NCBI GenBank assembly: GCA_963921195.1
Contig: OY992536.1
Location: 104,434,778-104,498,777, forward strand
From: Pegoplata infirma
Lineage: Eukaryota > Arthropoda > Insecta > Diptera > Anthomyiidae
DNA length: 64,000 nt
Direction of reading: 5' to 3'
Part shown: positions 45,129 through 57,230 of the stretch, one piece after another
Layout of the letters: every line of letters begins with the position of its first letter
How positions within the stretch are numbered: position 1 is the stretch's first letter
Notes under the pieces: model-generated
Told to the model about the DNA's origin: nothing
Database searches by the model: none
What the model saw: the letters and a program-made list of their open reading frames with translations, nothing else
Position numbers and translations under genes: made by a program

Positions 45129-45677
45129 ACTAGCTGGCCCGGTCCGCGTTGCTGGCCCAATTATAAAATCAGTGTTATATTTCGTCTCGCTTCAAATTTA
45201 TAGCCCTGCAAAAAATGTAAATTTGTGGGCGTGGTTTAAAAGACCCGATTATGCAGATAATCATCTTCAAATTATATTTTAGGAACTAAAAAAAAAATTA
45301 CCATGTCTTCGACTTTGCGAACTTAACAAATTTAAAACTTCTTTAGAATCAATACGAACAACACAAAAATAAATTACGCATATCCTTCGTTCTTATCGTG
45401 AGCTATCGTCTTGAGTTCCAACAAACCTTTATAGTTTTCCCGAATTTCTAATTTTATCGGGACACTTTTCTCATTTTAATTTTCTTAAAAACCTAATTAA
45501 CATAAAAATTAACTATAATTAACATAAAAAAATTGTTTCGGTCATTAGTAGTCGATATATTTAGACAAAAGTGGGCGTTAAGGGAGGACAATAATTATTT
45601 CCGTAAAATCCTTACTTGAACTATAATGATCATTAAAAAAAATTACCATATCAGGCCAGGCGTTCTCCGATTTTATA

Positions 45678-46592
45678 CACTCAAAATAAATTCTCTGTCC
45701 AATTTGCAGAAAAATCTGCTGAAAATACACCCATTTTGAGCCATATGAGAAATCTGCTGATTTTAGCAGACGCGGTTTGCTAAATTTCTGTAGTGATAAC
45801 CTGGGTTAAGTCGGCAGAAAAATCTGCTGATTTCAGCAGAAAAATCTGCTGATTTCAGCAGAAAAATCTGCTAATTTCAGCAAACAAAACTGCTGATTTC
45901 AGCAGACAAATCTGCTAATTTCGGAACGAAAAAGAAAAAAATAACGGGATGTCGAAAACGGCACACACGAAAGAATAGAAAGCATAACACAACATACACA
46001 CTTTTAATAAGAAAACAAAAAAACAAAACAAATAAAAAAAATACACACACATTAAACAAATGAAAAAAAAGTAACAACACATTCCAAGGGTGGTTTTAAT
46101 TTTGTATTGTACGGTTAGCGTGCATGGACTGAAGAACTTCTCTTCTTGAAAAGTAGCAACAAACTGGCAAGCTGAAAAAAATATCTTAGTATGAATTGTT
46201 TGTTTGTGTTTTTTTGAACTATATATTATTAAAGCTGACATATTAATGATGCATTTAAGCGGGAGCAATTTTATTCGTCTACTTTAATTTTCAGATAGTG
46301 ACATCTGATTTTTATTTTTGCGAGACCGACATTTAAAAAAATACTTAAAAAAAGATAACAAAAAATATCTGTCAAATTAGCAAAATAATCTGCTGAAAAT
46401 CTGCACAAAAACTTTGTGAAACTTAGCAGACAGAATCAGCAAAAGTTCTGCAAAAGTTCTGTTGTTTTCAGAAATCGAATAGCAGAGAATTCTGCTAAAA
46501 TATCCATTTCAGCAGAAAAGTCTGCTAAAAATTTGTTATTCTAAATTGAAAGTCATTTTACAGATTTTTTGACAGAGGTTTTCTTTTGAGTG
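45678..46592. mobile_element. TA-flanked MITE with CAGCAGAAAAATCTGCTG repeats
   Basis: Ends CACTCAAAATAAATT and (inverted) CACTCAAAAGAAAAC, followed in both arms by CTCTGTC, and flanked by TA. Between 45800 and 45930 the self-complementary unit TTCAGCAGAAAAATCTGCTGA repeats about five times. Similar units recur at 46385-46530. Confidence 0.65.
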
Positions 46593-47021
46593 TATGTATT
46601 GAAAAAAGTGGGAGTGGACAATTTTTCTTTCCGTAAAAACCTTAGTTGTACCATCACGAACGTCAGCAAATACTACTAATTGCCAAATCGGTCCTGCCGT
46701 TCTTCTATTTTAGATATATCGAAATAAAAGTGGGCGTAAAAAAGGTTTATTTCCATTTAATCCTAAGTTGTAATATGACAAACATTAAGCCAAATCGATC
46801 CAGCCGTTCTCCGATTTCAGATATATCGCAAAATGAGGCGTGAAACTGGCCGTGATGAATTTGTTTTCGGAAAAAAACCTAAGATGAACATAAAAAAAAA
46901 ATAATAAGACGAACATCTAAAAAAAAATATTATCCAAATCGGTCAGTTCTCAAGTGATTACCAACGAACTACATTTAATTTTTATTTATATTTTATTTTT
47001 CTTTAGAGCAAATTTTATATA

Positions 47022-47515
47022 CAGTCAAACTCGGTTATAACGAACTCGGTTATAACGAATTCTCGGTTATAACGAACTAATTCTAAAGTCCCGACGTTTT
47101 GGCAACAATTTTCACACAAAATACTTCTTTTATAACGAACTCGGTTATAGCGAATCCTCGGTTAAAACGAACTACTTATTATGGTCCCACGAACACAATT
47201 TCATGTATATTTACCTTCTTATAACGAACTCCCATAAATATTTTTAAATTTGCGGCAATTATGTTTATCAAACTTACAAAAGGTTTGATATTTTTGATTA
47301 ATATTATAATTTTAATAAAATTTATTTATATTTTTAATATTTTCTTCTCAATAAATAGTATACTTTCAAAAAAACGTTAAGCAAAATAAAATTGGAACTT
47401 TTTTTTTGGAAATAAAACTAGGTTGATATAAAATATACCTTGCTTATAGCGAACTTCGCTTATAACGAACTATTTTTACTAGTCCCTCAGAGTTCGTTAT
47501 AACCGGGTTCGACTG
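47022..47515. mobile_element. pogo/Tigger-like MITE, copy 1
   Basis: Ends CAGTCAAACTCGGTTATAAC and inverted CAGTCGAACCCGGTTATAAC, with TA on both sides (47020-47021, 47516-47517). Multiple subterminal GGTTATAACGAA repeats occur. The 494-bp length has no ORF. TA target and CAGT start fit the pogo branch of Tc1/mariner. Confidence 0.82.
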
Positions 47516-47816
47516 TATATCGAAAAAAAGAGGAGGAGGGCTTTTCTTGCCGTAAAAACCTTATTTGAATTCAACCAACTCGGTACATCCATTGAAAAGT
47601 GGGCGTAGAAATGGAAGACTGTTCTTTCCGAAAAATCTTTGTTGGATTATGACGAGCATTTAAACCAAAATTAGATAAATTGATCCAACCATTCCATGAT
47701 TTAAAATATATATATATATGTATATCGGAAAAAGTTAGCGTAAAAGTAGGCGTCGAGAATTTTTCTTTCGTTTGCAGACTATAACTAAATCGGTCTAGCC
47801 TTTATAGCTTTTTCGA

Positions 47817-48072
47817 TACACACACACAGAAAAATAAATTTCCAATCGAATTTTTTAGTAGTATCAACTCATAATTCGGTTGTCGCTATCATTTTTTGGT
47901 GTGACAACCGAATTTTATTGTTGCATCAAATAAATGTCTGCTGTATTAACCTAATTTTTAGTTGATACTACCGATATTCAATTGAGACAACCTATATGTA
48001 AATGTATTAACCGATTTTTAGTTGTATTAACTGAATTTCAGTTGGATATTTGGAAAATTTTTTCTGTGTGTA
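47817..48072. mobile_element. small CACACAGAAAA MITE
   Basis: Start ACACACACAGAAAAATAAAT and end ATTTTTTCTGTGTGTA are inverted. The interior repeats CGAATTTT.AGTTG(A/T)AT-type motifs. About 250 bp. Confidence 0.55.
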
Positions 48073-48589
48073 GAAAAAAGTGGGCGTAGGAAATTTTATT
48101 ATCCGTAGAAACCTTAGTTGAATTATGGCGAACATTTTCAACAAAAATTAGCCAAAGTGAGCGTGGACAATTTCTTTTTTCGTAAAAACCAAAGTTAAAA
48201 TATGATGAAAATTCATTTAAAAAAATATTAGTCAAATCGGTCCAGCCATTCTCAGATTTTAAATAAATTGAAAAAGTGAGCGTGAAAGTGGGTCGATTTT
48301 TCTTTCAGTTAAAACTTGAATTGGATTACTACGAACATTCAAATAAAAAATTGGTGCAGCCATTTTCCGATTTTAGATAAATCGAAAAAAGTGGGCGTAA
48401 AAGTGGGCGTGGTCAATTTTTCTTCCAAATTTTTCTTTTCCAAAGAAAAGTCTTTCCAACTTTTCTAAGTTGGATTATGACGAACATTTCAATAAAAAAA
48501 TTGTCCAAATCGGTCCAGCCGTTCTTAACTGATGCGGTTACCAACGAACGACAATTGATTTTTATTTACTTATATAGATTCTAAAATTT

Positions 48590-48984
48590 ACAATTGAATT
48601 TAATTTTTTCCCCAAATTTCGCTAAAATTGGAGTAAAATTGTCGATATATCGATTAATAGCTTTTAAGCCGATAATCAGATTGAATAATGTTTTATGAAG
48701 GGTTGATAGATAACTTAACTGCCTTTTATTTAAACCAAAAACAATGAAATCCATGAATTTGTTTCGGAGATATTTTAGTTTAAGTAAAACCACTTTTTTA
48801 TAAAGTTGAAAATTTGGCAATATCTCGAAAACTGTTCTACTTTTGACACTTTGGAGTGGATTTACAGATTCAGCGTTAGATTTTACATGGAAAATGAATA
48901 CAACATGTGGTGGATCAACATCTTTGTAAGCTAGTGTAATTAAGAATGTTATAATCGGCTCCACCGAACTGCATTCTATTACAC
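48590..48984 (+). repeat. dispersed family segment (see 44.6 kb)
   Basis: CGATATATCGATTAATAGCTTTTAAG and GGCAATATCTCGAAAACTGT-like blocks match 44640-44900 and, inverted or direct, 40.65-40.74 kb. A 141-codon antisense frame here has no domain-like features. Confidence 0.45.
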
Positions 48985-49560
48985 TGTGCAACAAATTTCG
49001 GGTCATCGAGTGTATCTTTAATGGGTCAAAACAAAATAAAATTATAATACTAGTAAAACAAACCCCTCAAAGGGGTTTAAAAACTTGATTGAGTTGAAGG
49101 GCCCACTGAAGTTTTTTTTTAATTTTTTTTCAAAGTCGTTTAGAATAAGTAAAAAAAAAGGTATTAAATATATTTCTGAGCTAAATAAGGTTTATAAATG
49201 TTTTAAGTAATATTTTATGCTGTTTTTCTTTTTTTTGTAATACTTATTAACCCTCTATTTCCCACTTTAGTCCCTTTTTGAAACACTCACATCGAAAACC
49301 ACTAAAACGACACTATTTTTTCGACTTATTTCAAACTACTACAGAATTTTAGTTTTTAATAATTTATTTTAAATTTTATGCAAAATAAGTTTGTTTAATA
49401 TTTTCTATTCAGTGGTTTTCTATAAGATTTTATGAAAAAGAGACCAAAATGATCCATAAAAATTGAAATAGAGGGTTAATGAATTCTGAGAAAAAATCTG
49501 TCATCAAATTTAACTGAATTTCACACTATTTTGCTAAGCACACTCTAATCAAAATTTGTT
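48985..49560. repeat. relative of palindrome P5, half-element
   Basis: It begins ACTGTGCAACAAATTTCGGGTCATCG (one base short of identity to the P5 start in its first 15 bases), with AACCCTCTATTTCCCACTTTAGTCC in the position of P5's AACCCTCTAACTGC. No second arm is obvious. Confidence 0.45.
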
Positions 49561-50539
49561 GAAATTTACCCAATTTATAGTCGGAATCTCGGCTTCTACT
49601 AATCTAAATTGTGTTATGTTTATTATTTTTTAGTAGTTGTTTGACAATTTTACAATTACCATAAAATGTTGGTATATTTACACATTATGTGTAAAATATT
49701 TAAATTAACGGATAATATTTATAATTTGCTGTGTTTAATTGGTTTTAAATTATGTTACGAATTTTTTGCTTATATTAACAAAAAGTAACAGGACACCAAC
49801 ACTCTTTTGACTTTAGATAAAAAGTTTCGTTTAGGATATGTTGATTATGTTTACTAGTTTAAAAGGCGACATCACGTAGATGAGTTTAAAACAAAAATGG
49901 AAGCCAAGGTGTAAATATTTTCCCCACTAGTCCCATCCAAATTTGGCTAGTTTTTGGCCTGAAAATCGAATTAAACCCACTGTGAAAAAACGCACGCCCC
50001 GATTAGCTTATAAGGGCAGGTGTGGATGCTCTATCATGTAAGTAGTTTACACCATGCAGGGATTTTTAACACCGTTTTTATGGTATCCGCGGTAGCAAAA
50101 ATTGCAAGACTTCATATTTTTGGAAATTTTTAGAAAGAAAATTGTGAATTGAGGGATTTAATACATGAAATCTTGAAATTTCTTATTGTTGTAGTTTTTT
50201 TTTTTTTCTTTTTGCTATCACATTTCTATTACTAATTGTAAGACCTATTCAAATACAAAATTTCACAATGTTAAAATGAAAATTTGAACCCTTAAAATTT
50301 CGCGGGTTTTTTTTAAATGGAACTTTTGTATTGAAGCTATCATAGGGAATGGAGATACATATTACATTTTATTTTCTCTTCTTTTACCCCTCCAAAAGGC
50401 GTCATGGGTGCGGTAGGAACTGATTTTATAAAACAAGTTTATAAAAACTTAAATATTGTTTGGAAACCGCCTTAACCCTTAATATCCTGACAATATATAT
50501 GAGGAGTTCCGTCTAAGACTTAAATTATGAGGTAAAAAT
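49561..50539. other. no gene recognised
   Basis: AT-rich DNA. ACGCACGCCCCGATTAGC at 49990 and AGTAGTTTACACCATG at 50040 resemble 20020-20060 weakly. No ORF. Confidence 0.35.
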
Positions 50540-52589
50540 CAGGGTTAGAATAACTAAACTGCCAGAAGCAGTAGTAACTGAAAACAACGAATAGTGTAGT
50601 TTTAAAAATGAACAAAACTCAGAGTCGTTTACTTGCTACTGCTACTACTACACGCACATTTTGGTGGTGTAGTTATAGCAGTAGTTTTTTTTTTTAAATT
50701 GTTTAACTCTTCAGTTGATAGTTTTGTTGTAGTTTTAAATTTTGAAAAAAAGCAAGCAGTTGAAAACAACACACAAGACTGTAGTCATTCTCAAGAAACA
50801 CGAAGCAATAACTATTAGTGAAACGAAGATAACGAGAGTTTTTCTTGTTGTTGTCTTAAAAAAAAACTTAACAATGACTTCAGGCGACACAATAGAAATG
50901 TGTATTGTTTTGAGTTGTTGTTAGAATTTTTTCAGTATACATATATAAAAGAAAAATAAAATGTTCGGTATTTTTTATCAATGTTTACAATATTTATTAA
51001 AATTTGTTTTGAAATTATGTCTGTTTGAACGTATTTAAAAAAATATTTTGTAAAAACTTTTATTTTATAAATTACTTTATTTTTGGAGTATATAATTTTT
51101 ATTTTTTTTAAACTTGAAATTAAAAATTGAATTTAATTTTTGTTTAATTTTTTCAGACTGACCTTCGAAAATTTATTTCAACATTTTAATTTTTATTTCA
51201 TAAATTTTAATTATTGAATTAATTCAAGTCAATAATTTCTTTAAATGGAATTTTAGAAAAGAAGGTTTTGTAGATTAAGTAAACAAAATAGACCGCACAA
51301 TGCGGGTATTAATCACCACATTATTTGAAATACAAACATTTTGATTAAACAAATTGAATTTAAAAAAAAAATCTAAAACTAAAAGTACATTTAAATAAAC
51401 AGGTCTTTTATACAAAGAATTTATTCATCAAATTTTTAGTTTTGAAATAATGTGTAAAGTATCCATTTTCAATTGAAACAGTAATTAATCAAATTTATTT
51501 TTATTACTTAATATTAGTTGAATTTTTTTGTCTTAGAAAAAGTTATAAGTTGGTATTCATTATGATTGTTTTTAACATTATTCACCGTTATTTTAAATTA
51601 GGAACGAAAAAATGTTTTTATCATTTTTTTTCCTGTGAATTTTATTATAATTTTACCTAAATGATCTACACAGCTATACACATTTTTTCAATGATATGTC
51701 CGTCCATCTGTCACATATATGTACAAAACAGGCTTAAAAAATTAAACCTTTTTTTTGTTTATTTGCAAATGTTGTATTTGCAGCCTATACTGCGATACAG
51801 CCACTTCAACACGTGAAAACACAGGTAAATTTCTTTTTCACATACTTTTATGTAAATCTTTGACATTCATATCATTTGCGGGAAATCCAAATATCCTTTT
51901 TAACACGTGTTTACCAAATCGGTGGTGGAAAAAAAAAATTAAGAAAAAAATAACACAAAGTTTTCTTTTATGATACTGTGAAGAACGTTAATATATTAAA
52001 ATATTAAATGAAATAAAAATCCGTATTGTTTTAAAATCTTTAAATGTGTTTTTCTATTTTCAGTTTAGAATTGATTCTTTTAATTTTGCTTAATTTATTT
52101 AATTAATTTTTGCTTTATAAAAATAATAAAAAAAATATACGTCCATTAATTTATTTTCGCGTCATTTCGTTTTTAAAAATGTATTATTTTTATATAAATC
52201 ATGTTATTTTTGTCAAACAAGTACATTAAATTCAATTTAACAGTCCCAATGTAGTTATATGTTTAGCTGTTGTGTAGTCAATAAACGAAAGACTAACAGT
52301 TTATATTTTTTTACGAAGTTGTACACTATTTTCACGAAGTAAAAACTACTAGTGGAGGTCAGCACAACATTCAACTTTTTAACTTCCACTGCTTGTGTAG
52401 TTTTGTTTTTTGTTGCCTATGTGAGCAGTAGCAATAGGAATAACTAATAGTTCATCAAAAACTAAAACTACACTTTGTGTGCAAAAAAATAATTGTGCAG
52501 TTAGTTTTTCTCAAGCTACTGCAATGTTCGTGTAGTAGAAATAAACTAAACTACAAACTACGATAGTTATTGGCAGTTTTTAAAGCCTG
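50540..52589. mobile_element. non-autonomous hAT element, 2.05 kb
   Basis: Ends CAGGGTTAGAATAAC and (inverted) CAGGCTTTAAAAACTGCC, with subterminal ACTGCCA, GCAGTAG and GTAGTTTT motifs in both arms. Exact 8-bp duplications GTAAAAAT occur at 50532-50539 and 52590-52597. The interior is AT-rich with no transposase. Confidence 0.8.
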
Positions 52590-52597
52590 GTAAAAAT

Positions 52598-53402
52598 ATG
52601 TGATTTTTGTTTTAATGGCACATCGAGGAAAGTTGGCATAAATATTAGAAGCTTTTTAAGAATAAGAAATTCGTTCGCGTCAATTAAATCGCGCAAGGGG
52701 GTCAAAAGTTATGGCGGTTTTAAGATTTAGCGGTTTTAAAAATCTTAAAAATATTTTAAAGATTTTTTTTCTACACATTTGTTGCATGCGTTATTAAAAC
52801 AGAATATATCATTTCTTCTAAAATATATGATATAAATTTAACCCTTTAAGGACTAACGATATAAAAAAATATCTAAGTACCTTAAATCGCGATTAATTCG
52901 CGGTAAAAGAAAAGTTTCACAATTTTTTATATAATATTTAGGCAATGCGATATGGTATTACTGAAAAAAATCACGGAAAATCGTATCATTTTACCAGTTG
53001 TTTAAAAAAAACTCGGCTATGCTTTTTTATAACAAGAAAATTTAATATGGTCCAAAAAATCTATAATCATCAAAATTTTTTAATCCGCCTCTGATTTTAT
53101 GATGACACATCAAGTGGGCTTTCATTTAAAAAAAATTTCATCCGATTTCGTGTAAAGCCTTGGATGTGCCAGATCAAAACAGGTTTAGATAAAATCATCG
53201 CGCTTTTCGCTCTGAATGGCTTAAAGTAAAAAGTCAAAAAGCAAATCAGTTCTACTCGTGAAGGCACGTCTTTTGGTGTATTAAAATGCACATGATGCAT
53301 TAATTGCTACTAAAAAAAATAGGAAACAGATTTGCAAATTTCGCACAATTTTCAAAAATGCCATAAAATTTTTGCAATTTATTTTTTATAAACCCGCCAG
53401 TA
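52598..53402. other. no gene recognised
   Basis: Contains TTAACCCTTTAAGGACTAACG (52838) and GATTTAGCGGTTTTAAAAATC. Nothing assignable. Confidence 0.35.
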
Positions 53403-53727
53403 CACAGAAAAAAATAAAAATGAATTTCAATTACGAAATTCGTTGATTCAATTAAAAAATTAATTGATTTCGGACGTATCACGAAAATGCGCATATTAAT
53501 TACTCATTTTGTTTGAAAATAGTTTAAAAACTTAATTAAATTTTTAATTGAATCAATTAAAGTTTTAATTGAAAATAAAATGGAAAACCAATTAAAATTG
53601 TAATTAAATAAACTTAAAAAAAATTTTAATGTTGTATTTATTCGACCTTTAATTTGTAATATAAATAAAATAACCGAGCTCGAGGTCTGTTGTTGTTGTA
53701 AATAATCTTTATTTTACTTCTCCAATA

Positions 53728-53756
53728 TTTCGAAATTCATCGAATTTCATCATCAG
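53728..53756 (-). ncRNA. hammerhead-like core, left arm of P7
   Basis: Mirror image of the motif at 54609-54637, read on the minus strand: CTGATGA, T, 7-bp stem, GAAA. Confidence 0.4.
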
Positions 53757-54608
53757 GGGACAGTCTATTACAATAAATATAAGTAACAATAAAAACAATT
53801 ATAATGTAAGCAAAATAAAAACAAAATTAAAATAAGTACATCGATCAAAACATAAAACAAAAATAAAATATTTACGAAAAAAACATTAAAAAGCCCTTAC
53901 GTTAAAAAATTACACAAACACAAATAAACTTTAAGCTACTTCTATTCACATTGTTGGTTGGAATTGCACTGGTTGACTTAAAATTAAATATTGCACACTG
54001 ATCTTGTTTTTGCTACTAAATGTCTGTAGCTGCTGGCTGCGCTGCCTTCAATATCTGCTTTGTAGTTCATACGTAAAGTTGTTGGTATATTCACTATATT
54101 TAACATTTTGACCGTATTTACATTAGGCAATTTTAATTGCGGCAATTCTGATTTTATCGTGTATCAGAGAGAGATCTAAGATTCTTCCCTCTCTCTCTGA
54201 TACACTAGAAAATCAAAATTGCCGCAATTAAAATTGCCTTATGTAAATTCGGTCTTTGGAGATGTTAAATATAGTGAATATACCAACAACTTTACGTATG
54301 AACTACAAAGCAGATATTGAAGGCAGCGCAGCCAGCAGCTACAGACATTTAGTAGCAAAAACAAGATCAGTGTGCAATATTTAATTTTAAGTCAACCAGT
54401 GCAATTCCAACCAACAATGTGAATAGTAGCTTAAAGTTTATTTGTGTTTGTGTAATTTTTTAACGTAAGGGCTTTTTAATGTTTTTTTCGTAAATATTTT
54501 ATTTTTGTTTTATGTTTTGATCGATGTACTTATTTTAATTTTGTTTTTATTTTGCTTACATTATAATTGTTTTTATTGTTACTTATATTTATTGTAATAG
54601 ACTGTCCC

Positions 54609-54637
54609 CTGATGATGAAATTCGATGAATTTCGAAA
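54609..54637 (+). ncRNA. hammerhead-like core, right arm of P7
   Basis: CTGATGA (54609-54615), one unpaired T, a perfect 7-bp stem GAAATTC/GAATTTC closed by GAT, then GAAA (54634-54637). These are the conserved hammerhead core residues in order. Stem I partners for GACTGTCCC are not found downstream within the arm and stem III is weak, so self-cleavage is unproven. Confidence 0.4.
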
Positions 54638-54934
54638 TATTGGAGAAGTAAAATAAAGATTATTTACAACAACAACAGACCTCGAGCTCGGTTATTTTAT
54701 TTATATTACTTAAAAAAAATTAATATAAAATTGAAAATCAATAATATAGATTTATTGATTCACATAAAATTTTTAATTGAAAAAAGACCAAAACTCAATT
54801 TAATTTTAAAAGTTGAACTTCAAAAAATGCCCTAAAATAAATAAACATAGAATGTTTTTGTTTTATATTATTAAGAAATTTATTTTCTTTATTAAATATA
54901 AACACTTGGTATAGTTTTGCATAGAAACATTATA

Positions 54935-55430
54935 CAGTCGAACCCGGTTATAACGAACTCCGAGGGACCAGAAAAAATAGTTCGTTATAAGCGAAGTTCG
55001 CTATAAGCGGGGTATATTTTTTATCAACCTAGTTTTATATAAAAAAAATAGATCCAATTTTGTTTAATTTTATGTTTTTTTTTTGTAAATAAACTACTTA
55101 TTGAGAAGAAATCATTAAAAATATAAATACATTTTATCAAAATTATAATATAAAACCAAAAAATCCAATCTTTTGTTAGTTTGATAAACATGATTGCCAC
55201 ACATTAAAAAATATTTATGGGAGTTCGTTATAAAAAGGTAAATATATATGAAATTATGTTCGTGGGACCATAATAAGCAGTTCGTTTTAACCGAGGATTC
55301 GTTATAACCGAGTTCGTTATAAAAGAAGTATTTTGTGTGAAAATTGGTGCTAAAACGTCGGGACTTTAGAATTAGTTCGTTATAACCGAGAATTCGTTAT
55401 AACCGAGTTCGTTATAACCGAGTTTGACTG
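54935..55430. mobile_element. pogo/Tigger-like MITE, copy 2 (inverted)
   Basis: Same family as 47022-47515 in opposite orientation, flanked by TA (54933-54934, 55431-55432). Terminal CAGTCGAACCCGG and inverted CAGTCAAACTCGG. 496 bp. Confidence 0.82.
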
Positions 55431-56085
55431 TAGTAGTATTTTAAAATATCAATAACTATTTAAAATTACATTTTTATTTTTAAATCTTGTTATTGCATGC
55501 ATTTTTGTTGCCTTAGTAAAGTTGAATCAAAAAAAAATTGTATTATATTTCAATGTGCAAAACACAAGGCAAATGCCTCTATATTATTTTTTTTTGTTTC
55601 AACTGTACAAATTTTATTAGCAAAACACTTTATCCGCAACGACCACTCGCCTTAAAGAAAACAATAAAACTAAATTTTTTTATTGCTTTTATGTATTCAT
55701 TGGCTGCTACCACCAGTGTTGCCATAAATTTTTTGGAAAAAACTTTTTATTTCTGAAAAAAAATCTTTTTTTTGTGAAAAAATCTTTTTTTTTACAAAAG
55801 TATTTAAATAATTAAAAAAATGAATAAGAAACAACCCAGCGTTCATTTGGAGTTCAAAAAGACATAAGAGTCCTTAGACGCCGAGAAAACATAAAAGGGT
55901 TTTCTTCCTTTCAAAATGGTCCCTTTTTTTGAGCGCTCTTATATAATAATAATAATAATTTCGATCCAATACTCAGTTTTTATTTAGTCTTCAAAATTTA
56001 ATTACAAATCAGTTTTAATAATTTTTTAAACCTAACCGAGAACTGGCTACAATGACCACCGTCTCGTTGTATCGAAATCTACCAA

Positions 56086-56160
56086 GGGTTAGTAGGAATT
56101 GAACCTACGACCCCCCTGTTTCATAGACTAACACGCTACCAACTAACCTACACGGGCCTC
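56086..56160 (-). pseudogene. tRNA-Phe-like SINE unit
   Basis: On the minus strand TAGGTTAGTTGGTAG (A box) is followed by a possible anticodon loop ATGAAAC (GAA, Phe, with U33 and A37). A perfect 5-bp T stem GTAGG/CCTAC encloses a B box GGTTCAATTCC (56105-56095). Acceptor strands do not pair. The Phe assignment is tentative. Confidence 0.5.
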
Positions 56161-56174
56161 TTCGCGCTCTTATA

Positions 56175-56404
56175 CACCCAAAAAAAAACGTGGGTATTCA
56201 ATACTAAAAATTTAACTAAATTTTAGTCCAAAAGGACCTAGTGCAGAAATTAGTAACCAATACTAAAATTTTTTACTAATATTATTCAAAACCAGTAAAA
56301 ATTACAAATTTTAGTACTTCGAAGATACTAAAATTAGTAACTTATTAGTAGATTTTGGTACAAAATCACTTACTAAACCTTTTACTGTAGAATTATTTTG
56401 AGTG
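56175..56404. mobile_element. TA-flanked 230-bp MITE
   Basis: Ends CACCCAAAAAAAA and TTATTTTGAGTG, flanked by TA. Inside, ACTAAAATTT and AAATTTTAGT blocks alternate. It is nested in the hAT element at 55714. Confidence 0.55.
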
Positions 56405-57230
56405 TATGACTCATAAAAGATTCTGAAAAATATATGTTTATATTCTTTTCTGAGTCTTCTTAGACTTTTTTTATGAATGTTCAAAACAAAATATTTTGAA
56501 TCTTTTACATATCCATAATTAAGAGTCCAAATTTCTAGCGTTCTATTAATATTTTTGAGATTTGAAAGAGTCATAATTTATGAAGGCTCCGAAAATTGTA
56601 CACAGTAAGCAAATATCAAACACTGGTGCATGCTCGACAATGAGGGTACCCAAATATGACGGATTGGATCTATATTTAGTAAGATCTTAGTGCAGCAAAT
56701 ACACAATTTAAGTGAAAAATTATTCTATGTTGCCAACTAACAGATTTAAGTGAATATCGGATGGAGTTTTCATATGGCGACCGAGTCAAAGAATGGTCTG
56801 ATTTTATATGGATTTTTTAGCTCGGTAACCTTACCGAGCTAAAAAAAAAAAATTTAATCGAATATCTCACATTTTCTTAGAATAAAGCCGTATTTAATTG
56901 TAACCGTTTACATAGACTGAAGCACGGACATGCTAAGTCAACTTAAATAGTGATTCTGAATCGGTCGGTATATTAAAGGACCAATATTTCGGGTATTTAC
57001 AAAAAAAAAAAACTGATGATTTTTGAATTTTTTAAACTAATTAAGAAAAACTTAAAAAACTTCATTATTTTCCAAAAAACTTGTTTTTTTAGAAGAAATC
57101 TTGAAATCTTTTTAGCACCTCAAAAAACTTGCAAAAAAAGGGAAATCTTGATATATGGCAACACTGGCTACCACTAAAATATACAAAACAATAGTTCAAA
57201 AGTTTTTTTTGTTGTTTTTTGCATTTTATT

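Larger units (their letters stand above)
45129..48577. repeat. ACTAGCTGGCCCGG dispersed repeat, composite
   Basis: Ends parallel those of 23957-28537 (start ACTAGCTGGCCCGG, end ACTTATATAGATT). The interior is built of degenerate modules of about 110-130 bp with the order GTAAAAACCTTAGTTG, GACGAACATT, AATCGGTCCAGCC, TTCTCCGATTT, AGATATATCGAAAAA and GTGGGCGT. It hosts a TA-flanked MITE, a pogo-like MITE and a small CACACAGAAAA MITE. Confidence 0.5.
53656..54709. repeat. near-perfect 1.05-kb palindrome P7 (Penelope-type terminal repeat suspected)
   Basis: The two arms of about 510 bp are almost exact inverses, from GTAATATAAATAAAATAACC to its inverse at 54709, with a centre of about 20 bases between CAGAGAGAG (54165) and CTCTCTCTG (about 54200). 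Each arm contains a hammerhead-like core, and AATAAAGATTATTTAC lies near each end. The 13-mer CTTAAAAAAAATT lies outside both ends and may be a target duplication with extra bases on the left. Terminal CTCGAGGTC and TTATTCGACC are shared with P2. Confidence 0.85.
55714..57166. mobile_element. hAT element, 1.45 kb, with nested MITE and SINE-like unit
   Basis: Ends CAGTGTTGCCATA and TATGGCAACACTG are perfect 13-bp inverted repeats with exact 8-bp duplications GCTACCAC (55706-55713, 57167-57174). The interior holds a tRNA-like unit, a 230-bp MITE and a fragment of a type B DINE-like element (about 56620-57000, minus). No ORF. Confidence 0.88.

Noticed and set aside
48581..49006. 141-codon minus-strand ORF
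   Set aside because: No domain-like features, and it lies in a dispersed repeat present at 40.6 and 44.6 kb.
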